A DNA stretch of 64,000 bases from Flavobacterium luteolum (GCF_027111275.1 NZ_CP114286.1:434001-498000); one strand, 5' to 3'. Counted from the stretch's first letter, positions 1-9,439 are shown. Numbers and translations are program-made. Notes: generated from the letters alone by a model not told the origin.

Positions 1-2
1 AC

Positions 3-83
3 GAATTATTTAATAATTCAGGTTTTCCAGAAAGAAATATCCAAGATTGGGGAAAACAACTTTATAATGAACCTATAAATTAA
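3..83 (+). CDS. C-terminal end of an unidentified protein (partial)
   Basis: An open frame enters from the left edge and reads to a TAA at 81-83. The visible tail ends ...NIQDWGKQLYNEPIN. Only 26 residues are present and I do not recognise the family. The frame is continuous from base 3 and is followed by an AT-rich spacer without another start until the ParD gene, so it is probably the real end of an upstream gene rather than a chance ORF. Confidence 0.45.
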   Translation, partial: ELFNNSGFPERNIQDWGKQLYNEPIN

Positions 84-234
84 AAAAATCTCTCTTGCTA
101 TTCAAGGTCTCCTGGCTTCGCATTTATAATCATAGAAGATATTAAGAAATTTTGTAGAATGTTAAAATGATTTTACAGAGGAGAGCGGTTATTATCAATC
201 GAGTCTCTTTAGAAATTAATTAAAAAAAAATACC

Positions 235-265
235 TTGATCCTTATACCAATAATTGGTATATTTG
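235..265 (+). promoter_or_regulatory. parDE promoter with overlapping palindromic operator
   Basis: A Bacteroidota-type promoter is visible: TTG at 235-237, a 20-bp spacer, and TATATTTG (TAnnTTTG) at 258-265, ending 16 bp before the ParD ATG. Between the two boxes is the near-perfect palindrome ATACCAAT-A-ATTGGTAT (244-260), whose right arm covers the first three bases of the -7 box. ParD-type antitoxins with ribbon-helix-helix domains usually repress their own operon through such palindromes. The role of this site is inferred from that. Confidence 0.7.
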
Positions 266-281
266 ATAAAATTTTTCAATC

Positions 282-536
282 ATGCCAAAAAACACATCAA
301 TATTATTAGGTGATTATTTTGACAACTTTATAAGTTCTCAAATAAAAAGCGGAAGATTTTCATCTGCAAGTGAAGTTATTCGAACTGCATTAAGAATGTT
401 TGAAGAAGAAGAATCAAAAAAAAGTGAGCTAATTAAAGAACTAAAAAAAGGAGAAAAATCTGGATTTGTAAAAGATTTCGATCGTGTTTCTTTTTTGAAT
501 AATCTTGACAAAAAATATCCTGATAATGAATTATAA
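282..536 (+). CDS. parD: ParD-family antitoxin (ribbon-helix-helix)
   Basis: 84-residue antitoxin of a type II toxin-antitoxin pair. The N-terminal half (SILLGDYFDNFISSQIKSGR, then FSSASEVIRTALRMFEEEE) is a typical ParD/CopG ribbon-helix-helix domain for dimerisation and DNA binding. The charged, less ordered C-terminal half (residues about 50-84) is where ParD wraps around ParE. Length matches the family (about 80-90). The stop overlaps the start of the ParE gene by 11 bp, which fits tight translational coupling. A palindrome inside the promoter suggests autorepression. Identification rests on fold pattern and gene pairing and is quite secure. Confidence 0.88.
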   Translation: MPKNTSILLGDYFDNFISSQIKSGRFSSASEVIRTALRMFEEEESKKSELIKELKKGEKSGFVKDFDRVSFLNNLDKKYPDNEL

Positions 537-825
537 GATCAGTAGTGAAGCATCTTATGATTTAGAGAAAATTTGGTTATATACTTTTGAAAACTGGTCG
601 CGCGAGCAAGCTCATAGATATATAGATTTAATTATGGATGAAATCGAATATTTATGCTTAAATCCAAAATCTGGATACGATGTAAATCATATTAGAAAAG
701 GATATTTTCGTAGTAAAGTAAAGTCTCATTTAATTTTCTATAAAATCAACATAAAAGAAAACCAATTAGAAATTATTAGAATTTTACACCAAATGATGGA
801 TATTGAAAATAATCTAGGAAGATAA
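526..825 (+). CDS. parE: ParE/RelE-superfamily toxin
   Basis: 99-residue toxin partner of the preceding ParD. The start used is the ATG at 526, giving MNYKISSEASYDLEKIWLYT, the usual ParE beginning. A TTG 21 bases upstream in frame would add seven atypical residues. Family signs are the N-terminal helix pair (SYDLEKIWLYTFENWS...QAHRYIDLIMDEIEYL), the LCLNPKSGYDVNHIRKGYFRSKVKSHLIFYKI core and the C-terminal strand IIRILHQMMD. ParE toxins usually poison DNA gyrase, though some relatives act as RelE-type RNases, and the sequence alone does not decide. It is probably chromosomal and silent while ParD is made. Confidence 0.87.
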   Translation: MNYKISSEASYDLEKIWLYTFENWSREQAHRYIDLIMDEIEYLCLNPKSGYDVNHIRKGYFRSKVKSHLIFYKINIKENQLEIIRILHQMMDIENNLGR

Positions 826-924
826 TTATAAAATCCAAATCCTAAAACATTTCCCAAAAATTCTATAACACATTTTGCCTATTCCTGAAGTAATTTTAAG
901 TATCAATTTAAAACATCAGAAGTC

Positions 925-1098
925 ATGCAAAATAAAATACTAAGATTGTTAATGGTATTTGTAATACTGTTTTCATTTACAAGCTGTGAAGTTATTGGAG
1001 ACATTTTTAAAGCCGGAATGGGATTCGGGATTTTTATCGTAATCTTTATTATTGCGATTATTATCTGGATTTTCGCAAAAATGTTCGGCAGCAAATAA
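925..1098 (+). CDS. Small membrane lipoprotein (57 aa)
   Basis: A short gene with start MQNKILRLLM and a lipobox ending FSFTSC at Cys21, followed by EVIGDIFKAGMGFG, one hydrophobic helix (residues about 35-52) and a short basic tail AKMFGSK. It should be a lipid-anchored, single-span envelope protein of unknown role. A strong hairpin terminator follows directly after the stop, and the reading frame matches the lipoprotein signal pattern exactly, so it is a real gene despite its size. I recall similar small Flavobacterium proteins carrying a phosphatidate cytidylyltransferase label in databases. Nothing in 57 residues supports that enzyme function. Confidence 0.72.
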   Translation: MQNKILRLLMVFVILFSFTSCEVIGDIFKAGMGFGIFIVIFIIAIIIWIFAKMFGSK

Positions 1099-1103
1099 GA
1101 CAT

Positions 1104-1140
1104 AAAAAAATCCCGTTATTTTCATAACGGGATTTTTTTT
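1104..1140. terminator. Bidirectional rho-independent terminator
   Basis: Stem AAATCCCGTTA / TAACGGGATTT with a short loop, preceded by an A-run and followed by a T-run. It lies between the plus-strand small lipoprotein and the convergent ABC-F gene and can serve both. Confidence 0.85.
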
Positions 1141-1142
1141 TA

Positions 1143-2840
<1,698 letters not shown>

Positions 2841-2866
2841 TTTATGCTTGTGTGGGTTTCTAGCAG

Positions 2867-2884
2867 TCCCGATAGCTATCGGGA
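2867..2884. repeat. 18-bp perfect palindrome, copy 1
   Basis: TCCCGATAGCTATCGGGA reads identically on both strands. An identical copy is at 3154-3171, on the other side of the inverted-repeat element. Confidence 0.85.
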
Positions 2885-2928
2885 GCAAAGGCGCAGAGTT
2901 TTTTTACCAAATTGATTACTGCGTAATC

Positions 2929-3057
2929 TTGTCATTTCGAGGGACGAGACCCGAGCGATAGCGAATTGGCGAAGCAAATCTTCGCGAGTAGCTCCGTAAC
3001 AAAAACCCAATCTTTGTAGAGTTTCTTGTGGAGATTTCTCGTTCCTCGAAATGACAA
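2929..3057. repeat. Inverted-repeat (MITE/REP-like) element A
   Basis: The element is bounded by perfect 14-bp terminal inverted repeats, TTGTCATTTCGAGG (2929-2942) and CCTCGAAATGACAA (3044-3057). It is 129 bp long and has no credible coding frame. Near the right end, read on the minus strand, TTTC-GAGGAACGA-GAAA forms a small hairpin. A solitary arm of the same type (ATTTCTCC...GTCGAAATGACAAA) follows at 3091-3117. It resembles element B at 53982-54083 in end sequence and hairpin loop. Confidence 0.8.
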
Positions 3058-3090
3058 AAAATGAGGTTACTTTGTCGATTAACTAGTGCG

Positions 3091-3117
3091 ATTTCTCCTT
3101 TCAGTCGAAATGACAAA
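3091..3117. repeat. Solo arm of the GTCATTTCGA repeat family
   Basis: On the minus strand TTTGTCATTTCGAC is followed by TGAAAGGAGAAAT, so ATTTC and GAAAT can pair. It has the same end sequence as element A but no partner arm nearby, so it is a fragment or a minimal unit. Confidence 0.65.
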
Positions 3118-3153
3118 AATAGGTTACTTTGCCATAAAACTTTGCGACTTCAC

Positions 3154-3171
3154 TCCCGATAGCTATCGGGA
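3154..3171. repeat. 18-bp perfect palindrome, copy 2
   Basis: TCCCGATAGCTATCGGGA again, identical to copy 1 at 2867-2884. It sits about 20 bp from the end of the TlpA-like gene on the minus strand. It could act as a transcript-end hairpin, but there is no T-run. Confidence 0.85.
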
Positions 3172-3191
3172 TTGCGAGATTAATTAAGACT

Positions 3192-3965
3192 TTACAACTG
3201 ACTTTCTTTAGCTAAAGCCACTTCTAAACTCTCAAAATTAGGAAGCACTTTAGCAATCATTCCTTCTTTGTTTAGAATAAAATGTGTTGGGAACGAATTT
3301 AACTGCAACGATTCATTCATATACACTTTCATGTCTGGAATTACAGAATATGAAAGAGGTTTTCTTGCTAAGAATGTTTTTAATTGTTCTGCTGAATCTT
3401 CGGCTAGACTCATAAAAACGATATCTTTTCTGTCTTTATATTCTTCGGCCAATTTATTGACTTGCGGAAATTCTCTAATGCATGGCGTGCAGTGAATGTA
3501 CCAGCATTTAATCACAATAATTTTTCCCTTCATGGATTCGTTGGTTACCAGATTTCCGTTTAGATCTTTGAATGAGAATTTCGGAAAAGCGGTTCCTTCC
3601 ATTTTATAGTTTTTATAAGCATCAAAACCAATTTGATTGATGGTTGCTTTTATACTCGTATCTGTTTTTGGCAAAATTTTAAAGAGCTTATAAACGAATA
3701 CACTTTCTTCTGATTTTAATCGAACTGGAATAAAATTTCCGTTTGCCAACTGGTCTAGAAAAACTTCTTTAGTAATTTCTTTTGAAGATGCATCTAAAGC
3801 GATAAAGTCTCTAGAAAGCATTATTTTTTTATTCTGATAAACGGACCATTCTGGGTAAGTTTTTTGAATTTGAGTGGGGTCTACTTCTGGATTTCCGAAT
3901 TTGTTTTGAGCTTGACTAAACGAAAAGATGAAAAAGAATAGTATAAGGGTGAAAAATTTCTGCAT
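3192..3965 (-). CDS. TlpA-like periplasmic thioredoxin
   Basis: 257 residues with a clean signal peptide (MQKFFTLILFFFIFSFSQAQ). The C-terminal half is a TlpA/AhpC-TSA-type thioredoxin fold: FSFKDLNGN, MKGKIIVIKCWYIHCTPCIREFP with the redox pair Cys159-x-x-Cys162, then the cis-Pro region SFPTHFILNKEG. The N-terminal region (about 21-120) is a poorly conserved extension common in Bacteroidota TlpA proteins. It probably reduces or isomerises disulfides in the periplasm, or serves cytochrome maturation; the substrate cannot be told. It stands alone, flanked by repeat-rich DNA on the 3' side. Confidence 0.87.
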   Translation of the reverse strand: MQKFFTLILFFFIFSFSQAQNKFGNPEVDPTQIQKTYPEWSVYQNKKIMLSRDFIALDASSKEITKEVFLDQLANGNFIPVRLKSEESVFVYKLFKILPKTDTSIKATINQIGFDAYKNYKMEGTAFPKFSFKDLNGNLVTNESMKGKIIVIKCWYIHCTPCIREFPQVNKLAEEYKDRKDIVFMSLAEDSAEQLKTFLARKPLSYSVIPDMKVYMNESLQLNSFPTHFILNKEGMIAKVLPNFESLEVALAKESQL

Positions 3966-4042
3966 GAATTCTGAAAAATGTATTTGATTCCAAAAGTAAT
4001 CAAAATTTAATAAGCCTATTTTTCTTCATCCAATTTTAATTC

Positions 4043-4096
4043 AAAAAATCGCTATTGTTATTACTTTTTATTGGATAAACTCTAAAACAATAGCGA
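4043..4096 (-). terminator. Long-loop hairpin after the DUF3592 gene
   Basis: TCGCTATTGTT (4049-4059) and AACAATAGCGA (4086-4096) are a perfect 11-bp inverted repeat with a 26-nt loop. Read on the minus strand the second arm runs into a TTTTTT tract. This fits a terminator for the gene just upstream, though the loop is unusually long. Confidence 0.5.
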
Positions 4097-4128
4097 ACTT
4101 GATTGCATCGGGAATTAAACTAATATTC

Positions 4129-4827
4129 CTAATTCTTAAGCCTTGGCAAAAAAGAAATATCCATAGTATATCTAGCTGGATTTTCAGGGTCTATAAAAAC
4201 CCTTACATCGTTTGTTTTTACAAATTCTGTAGGATCAAACCAAATGTTATCACTTTTGAAAACATATAATTCATTTGTTTTCGGATCTTGCCACTGGCCG
4301 TAAATCTGAAAAGGATTTCTTCCATTTACTGCATAACCGGTATTTAATTGCACTTGAGTAAATTTTGCTGAAACTAGTTTTCCTGTTTCGTGCAAATTTT
4401 GTATTTTATTATTTTTAAGCCAACGAAATAAAATTCCCAAAGAACCTAACAAAAAGAAAACTACCCCTACAACTCCTAAAATCAATACACCAAGCCATAG
4501 CGATGCAAAGCCTTTTATTTCTGCTTTGTTAGGATTCGCCGGATCATAAAAAACTTCAACTTTCTCACCAACATCATAGCTTGGTGGGCTGCTGCTTAAT
4601 GATGAATGATGAGTAATTACTTGACCAGCTTTAGTCGAAAAAGAAACAACCGGACTATAAGTTGTTGATTCTTTAGATCGCTTCGGAACCAATTCTACAA
4701 CAGTTCCCTGTACGATTTCTGCTTTCGCTAAAAAAGTTTGTTTATCTACATAAAGATAAATAGCTCCAGCGATTAAGCCAGCGCCAATAATGGAGAATAC
4801 AAAATTAAAAATTGAAAATATTTTCAT
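4129..4827 (-). CDS. DUF3592-domain membrane protein
   Basis: 232 residues. The N-terminus carries a transmembrane segment (about 5-26), followed by the DUF3592 pattern: KAEIVQGTVVELVPKR, YSPVVSFSTKAGQ, SSSPPSYDVGEKVEVFYDP and NPNKAEI. A second transmembrane segment (about 108-132) comes next, then a soluble domain that repeats the theme (GKLVSAKFTQV...PFQIYGQWQDPKTNELYVFKSDNIW...VFIDPENPARYTMDISFLP). The double structure suggests an internally duplicated fold facing one side of the membrane. The function of DUF3592 proteins is unknown. No operon partner is evident, since both neighbours are separated by more than 150 bp. Confidence 0.82.
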   Translation of the reverse strand: MKIFSIFNFVFSIIGAGLIAGAIYLYVDKQTFLAKAEIVQGTVVELVPKRSKESTTYSPVVSFSTKAGQVITHHSSLSSSPPSYDVGEKVEVFYDPANPNKAEIKGFASLWLGVLILGVVGVVFFLLGSLGILFRWLKNNKIQNLHETGKLVSAKFTQVQLNTGYAVNGRNPFQIYGQWQDPKTNELYVFKSDNIWFDPTEFVKTNDVRVFIDPENPARYTMDISFLPRLKN

Positions 4828-5241
4828 TAGTTATACAGTTAATTAGTTATCGTAAAAATAATATTAAAACAATTTTTTCCTAATAATTTGAGTATTTTTT
4901 TTAACAAAAAAAACCTGACAACGAATTGTCAGGTTTAAAAATGTCCTAATTCAGGCAAAAACCAAATAACAAATTACCTAAAGTTGGCACATTGTTTTGA
5001 AATAAAATTTAGATTAAAAAATAAATAACCAAACTCAATTTTAACCCAGTAAAAAATTTTACCTCACTTAATTTTCATGAACTTTGTTATTAACTCTTGA
5101 AAATATATCTGATTCTAATCATTTATAATATGACCAGAAAAATGTCTTCTGTAAATATCTCTGCCAAAATATTTCCGGAAGAGATAAATCATTTCAAATT
5201 AATAAAGGCAATAAAATACTAAACACTAATTCAAACTAATT
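4828..5241. other. Non-coding spacer with one hairpin
   Basis: 413 bp of very AT-rich sequence. The only recognisable element is the terminator-like hairpin at 4905-4936. I see no coding frame with a convincing start, and no RNA motif. Confidence 0.6.
4905..4936 (-). terminator. Terminator downstream of the hexosaminidase operon
   Basis: AAACCTGACA (4911-4920) and TGTCAGGTTT (4927-4936) pair around ACGAAT. On the minus strand the stem is followed by a run of T residues. It lies about 305 bp after the hexosaminidase stop, so either the transcript has a long 3' end or this marks a lost gene. Confidence 0.75.
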
Positions 5242-7308
5242 TTACAATAGTTTCTTCAAGCTTGTATAAACAGCTAGTTCTACATCGGCATGATCCTTCG
5301 TATTACAATCTTCTACTAACTTTTTCAAATCATCAGCTTTTAAAGCCGATTTATTATCCAAAGCCAATAGCAATTCTTGTGAAGCATCATTTAGTTTTTT
5401 AGATAATGGCAATATAGGCTGTACCAATGGTGCATTATTGCTTAATTCTGTTAACCCTTTATGAACAGCAATCCATTTGGTAAAAAATGCTGCCACTTTA
5501 GTTTTATTATCTTCAGATTTATTGGTTAAATATTGATTTACAGCTGCATCAAATGCAAGGGCATCTTTTGCATCTGGTCCACAAGCATCTGCAAATAAAG
5601 TAAACGGAGAATACATTTGATACTCTGTTCCGCCTTTATTACGAGTATATCCTTTTAGCGGTTCGCTTACATTTGAAAACTCTTCCAACGATTTGATATC
5701 CTGATTATTTGCGATATTTCTTAAAATCACATTTTTGTTACGAATATGTGTAATGCCTAATTCTTCTAATCTAAAAGAAATCGTTTCTAAACGTTTACGC
5801 ATATTTTCTACGTCAACGATATCTTCTGCAGACCATAATCTTTCTGCAATTGCGGCTGTTCTCGGCCAGATTCTTGAATCTATTGTTGTTGGTGTAGCCA
5901 ATTCTGTCCACATAGTAGCTTCGCCACCTAGAATTCTTGCTTTTTCATCACTTGTTAAATTAGCTCCTTTTGGCATCGGATCGTTTAAGTAATGACTTGC
6001 AATTGGATACATTAAATCGATATAATATCCGTTAGACAAAACGGTTTTGTATCCTTTTTTTACTGCTTCTACCAAAGATTGACCTGCTGGCATTCCTTCG
6101 TTTGGACCTCTCCAAGAATGTACAATTGCTTCTTTTGATAAATCTTTAGTCAAAATTTCTTCCCAACCCATCAATTGCTTTCCGTGTTTCTTTAACATCG
6201 GAGCCAACTGCATTGTAAAATACGTTTGTAATTCGTGGTTGTTCTTTAAATTATGCTTCTTTTTGAATTCCTGAATTTTAGGATTCTCGTCCCAGTCTTT
6301 TCCTTCGTTTTCATCTCCTCCAATGTGAAAATATGCACCCGGAAACAACGGACAAACCTCATCAAAAACTTCGCTTAAAAGCTGGTATGTTTTAGGATTT
6401 GAAGGATCTAATGTTGGAGAAAAAATTCCAGCATTTCTTTCAATTCCATAGGTAGCAATTGCTGTACCTTGAATATTTTTTTCGGATGTTCCTCCTGTCA
6501 GCGTAATCACTTTGCTTCCAATTTCTGGATAAGCTGTTAAGATTGCAGATCCGTGACCCGGAACATCTATTTCTGGAACTATTAAAATACCGCGCTCATC
6601 GGCATATTTTACGATATTTTTAATTTCCTCTTGTGTGTAATACATTCCATCTGAGGCTACTTGCGTAAACCTTGGATATTTTTTCATTTCGATTCTCCAG
6701 CCTTGATCGTCAACCAAATGCCAGTGAAAAACATTCATTTTCATTGCAGCCAGTGCATCGATATTTCTTTTAACTACATCGATAGGCTGAAAATGTCTTG
6801 AAACATCCATCATTAAACCTCTCCATGTAAATCTTGGAAAATCTGAAATTTTTGAAACTGGAAAATAAAATGTTTTCGAATTGTTTTGAAGCATTTGAAG
6901 CAATGTCTCTAAACCATGTAAAGCTCCTAAATCGCTCGAAGCATTTAAAGTGATTTTGTTTGCAGCAATATCCAAATGATAACTTTCATCTTCGTACAAA
7001 CCAATTTTACCGCTTTTGGTACAATTAATCTGTAATTCTGCATTTGGAACTTCATTTAATTTGGTAATAAAACCTTGTTCAAAAAATATACCTGTTCTAC
7101 CATCTAAACGGCGCAAAAAACGAGTTACTCCTCCAAAAATTCTAGCATTTGGATTACCAGTAATATTTACTTTAAAATTTTTACTTAAATTAAAATTACC
7201 TTCATTAATTACAACATTCTGAGGCCAAGGCATAAGATTCAGCTGCTCTTTCTGGACTTGAGCACCTGCCGATATACCTGCAAATAATAGTACAAATAAA
7301 TATTTCAT
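5242..7308 (-). CDS. Beta-N-acetylhexosaminidase (GH20)
   Basis: 688 residues with a signal peptide (MKYLFVLLFAGISAGAQ). Domain order: GH20b-like N-terminal domain (about 24-150), GH20 catalytic barrel (about 155-500) and a helical C-terminal extension (about 545-688). The catalytic Asp-Glu pair is D332-E333 in FHIGGDENEG, used in substrate-assisted cleavage through the acetamido group. Other family signs are FTWRGLMMDVSRHF, NVFHWHLVDDQGWRIE and VPEIDVPGH. It should release terminal GlcNAc/GalNAc from chitin oligomers or glycans in the periplasm. It is the last gene of the minus-strand run susC-susD-nagB-hex, 150 bp after nagB, with hairpins in between. Confidence 0.93.
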   Translation of the reverse strand: MKYLFVLLFAGISAGAQVQKEQLNLMPWPQNVVINEGNFNLSKNFKVNITGNPNARIFGGVTRFLRRLDGRTGIFFEQGFITKLNEVPNAELQINCTKSGKIGLYEDESYHLDIAANKITLNASSDLGALHGLETLLQMLQNNSKTFYFPVSKISDFPRFTWRGLMMDVSRHFQPIDVVKRNIDALAAMKMNVFHWHLVDDQGWRIEMKKYPRFTQVASDGMYYTQEEIKNIVKYADERGILIVPEIDVPGHGSAILTAYPEIGSKVITLTGGTSEKNIQGTAIATYGIERNAGIFSPTLDPSNPKTYQLLSEVFDEVCPLFPGAYFHIGGDENEGKDWDENPKIQEFKKKHNLKNNHELQTYFTMQLAPMLKKHGKQLMGWEEILTKDLSKEAIVHSWRGPNEGMPAGQSLVEAVKKGYKTVLSNGYYIDLMYPIASHYLNDPMPKGANLTSDEKARILGGEATMWTELATPTTIDSRIWPRTAAIAERLWSAEDIVDVENMRKRLETISFRLEELGITHIRNKNVILRNIANNQDIKSLEEFSNVSEPLKGYTRNKGGTEYQMYSPFTLFADACGPDAKDALAFDAAVNQYLTNKSEDNKTKVAAFFTKWIAVHKGLTELSNNAPLVQPILPLSKKLNDASQELLLALDNKSALKADDLKKLVEDCNTKDHADVELAVYTSLKKLL

Positions 7309-7329
7309 TTTTCTTTTTTTTGGTCGGAT

Positions 7330-7458
7330 AGCTTTTAATGACTATCCTAAATTTATATTAAAAACAAAACTCAGAGTGATTTCAGCTTTACCTCACTTTT
7401 GCTATGAGATCATTCTGAATTTTGCTATTTGATTCATTAAAAAACGAATCAGATTTTT
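7330..7458. repeat. Hairpin cluster between nagB and the hexosaminidase gene
   Basis: Three inverted repeats lie in this 150-bp gap: GGATAG...CTATCC (near 7325-7346), CAGAGTGAT...ATCATTCTG (about 7371-7415, one G-T pair) and GATTCA...TGAATC-type arms near 7430-7452. They would fold in the polycistronic mRNA and may set the relative level of the two products. No T-run makes a convincing terminator. Confidence 0.4.
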
Positions 7459-9396
7459 TTAGTAATCAAAACGCTTAAAGGCTTCTATTGCTTCATATTC
7501 AGCCAAACCTAGTTCGTCATATAAAATTGCTGTGTTTTTGTTTCGATCTTCTGCCCTAACCCAGAATTCACGAGAATCATTTCCTTGAAACATTACTCTG
7601 TCTTTTTGAGACTGGTGATGTAAAATGGCATGACGTTTTAATAATACTTCTGAAGGGCTTAACGGAACGGCCATATCAATTTCATGAATATCCCATTCGT
7701 GCCAAGCTCCTCTGTAAAGCCACAACCAGCAATCATTCATGTACGGTTCTGGTTTAAGCTCTTTTAATGCAGCAAAAATGGCATTTAAACAAACCTCATG
7801 TGTTCCGTGCGGATCTGCAAGATCTCCAGCAGCAAAAACTTGATGTGGTTTTATTCTAGCAATAATGTCTTTTACGATAGCAATATCTTCTGGTCCTAAC
7901 GGATTCTTTTTAACCTGTCCTGTTTCGTAAAAAGGAAGATCCAAAAAGTGCGTATTCTCATCTTTCAATCCGATGTATCTTGTTGCTCCGTAAGATTCTC
8001 TTCTTCTAATCAATCCTTTTAATTTTCGAACTTCCAAAGAATCGATTTGATTTTCAGATTTGTTATTTAAAAACTCGATAACCGATTTGAAATTGATATC
8101 AGCTTGACCTTCTCCGATAAAATCACTGGCAACTTCTGCAAATTTTAAAGCTTCATCGTCTGAAACTGCAATATTTCCCGAAGTTTGGTACACCACATGA
8201 ACATCGTGTCCTTGCTTGATTAATTTTGAAAATGTTCCTCCCATAGAAATCACGTCATCGTCTGGGTGTGGGCTAAAAAGAATAATCCTCTTTTTTGCCG
8301 GGTTTGCCCTTTCTGGACGAAATGAATCATCTGTGTTTGGTTTTCCTCCTGGCCAACCCGTAATAGTATGCTGTAGAATATTAAACATATTAATGTTCAT
8401 ATCATAAGCAGAACCTTCCTGAGCCAAAAGATCAGACATTCCGTTATTATTGTAATCACGGTCTGTCAGTTTTAAAATAGATTGTTTTGTTTTTTGACAA
8501 AGCCAAACAATAGCTTTACTTTTTAATTCGGGAGTCCACAGACATTCGCCAACTAACCAAGGCGTTTTAAAACGGGTTAATTCTGACGCTGCCGACTGAT
8601 CTAAAACAAAAGTTGCATTTGGATGGTTCTGTAAAAATGTAGCCGGAACTTCTGAACTGATATCTCCTTGAATAGTTCTTTTGATGATATCTGCTTTGTT
8701 TTGTCCCCAAGCCATCAAAACAATACGTTTTGATCTCATAATGGTCGAAACTCCCATTGTTATGGCGCGTTTCGGCACATTATCTATACCATTAAAAGCA
8801 GATGAAGCATCGACTCTTGTGATATGATCTAAGGTAATAATTCTTGTTCCTGAATTGATGTGCGAACCAGGCTCGTTAAATCCAACATGTCCTGTTCTAC
8901 CAATTCCAAGCAATTGAAAATCAAGACCACCCGCATTTTTAATATTCATTTCATAATCAATACAGTATTGATTGATTTCCTCAATTGCTACAGTACCATC
9001 AGGAATATTAATATTTTCAGGCTTGATATCAATATGATTAAAAAGATGCTGATGCATGAAATAATGATAGCTTTGATTATTCTCCTTAGTCATTGGATAA
9101 TATTCATCCAAATTAAAAGTGATTACATTGCTAAAACTAAGTCCTTCTTCTCTGTGCATTCTCACTAGTTCCTCATAAACTTTGATCGGAGAAGAACCTG
9201 TTGCCAGACCTAAAACACAAGGTTTATTTTTTTCTTGCTTAGATCTAATTAGCTGCGCAATTTCCTGTGCTACAATTACAGAAGCTTCAATAGAACTTTT
9301 AAAGATTTCGTTATGAATTTTCTCAAAACGAGTTTCTTCAAATTTTCCCGCGCTTTTATAACTGATATCAGGTTTTATTTCTAAAGCACTTTTCAT
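7459..9396 (-). CDS. nagB: Glucosamine-6-phosphate deaminase fused to PIG-L/LmbE deacetylase domain
   Basis: 645 residues, against about 260 for a simple NagB. Residues about 20-300 are a NagB/RpiA-type isomerase-deaminase: VLGLATGSSPIKVYEEL, VITFNLDEYYPM (Asp97), GIGRTGHVGFNEPGS (His170, Glu175), converting GlcN-6-P to fructose-6-P and ammonia. The Asp141 position of E. coli NagB is Thr168 here, as in other Bacteroidota homologs I recall. Residues about 368-620 are a PIG-L/LmbE zinc deacetylase domain with SPHPDDD (377-381) and the HGTH ligands (530-533). The fused domain could deacetylate GlcNAc-6-P and so supply the deaminase; that is inference. It lies between susD and the hexosaminidase gene. 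Confidence 0.92.
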   Translation of the reverse strand: MKSALEIKPDISYKSAGKFEETRFEKIHNEIFKSSIEASVIVAQEIAQLIRSKQEKNKPCVLGLATGSSPIKVYEELVRMHREEGLSFSNVITFNLDEYYPMTKENNQSYHYFMHQHLFNHIDIKPENINIPDGTVAIEEINQYCIDYEMNIKNAGGLDFQLLGIGRTGHVGFNEPGSHINSGTRIITLDHITRVDASSAFNGIDNVPKRAITMGVSTIMRSKRIVLMAWGQNKADIIKRTIQGDISSEVPATFLQNHPNATFVLDQSAASELTRFKTPWLVGECLWTPELKSKAIVWLCQKTKQSILKLTDRDYNNNGMSDLLAQEGSAYDMNINMFNILQHTITGWPGGKPNTDDSFRPERANPAKKRIILFSPHPDDDVISMGGTFSKLIKQGHDVHVVYQTSGNIAVSDDEALKFAEVASDFIGEGQADINFKSVIEFLNNKSENQIDSLEVRKLKGLIRRRESYGATRYIGLKDENTHFLDLPFYETGQVKKNPLGPEDIAIVKDIIARIKPHQVFAAGDLADPHGTHEVCLNAIFAALKELKPEPYMNDCWLWLYRGAWHEWDIHEIDMAVPLSPSEVLLKRHAILHHQSQKDRVMFQGNDSREFWVRAEDRNKNTAILYDELGLAEYEAIEAFKRFDY

Positions 9397-9439
9397 TTCT
9401 TTTCTTTTTTGTAGTAATTACCATCATGGTTTTAAGATA

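Noticed and set aside
903..1103. 66-aa open frame on the minus strand
   Set aside because: It is the reverse of the plus-strand 57-aa lipoprotein gene, which has a lipobox and a terminator directly after it.
2916..3116. 66-aa minus-strand frame inside the spacer
   Set aside because: It lies wholly in the inverted-repeat element and its solo arm; the sequence reflects repeat structure, not a protein.
8860..9168. 102-aa plus-strand frame
   Set aside because: Shadow of nagB in another frame; the nagB frame carries all the conserved residues.
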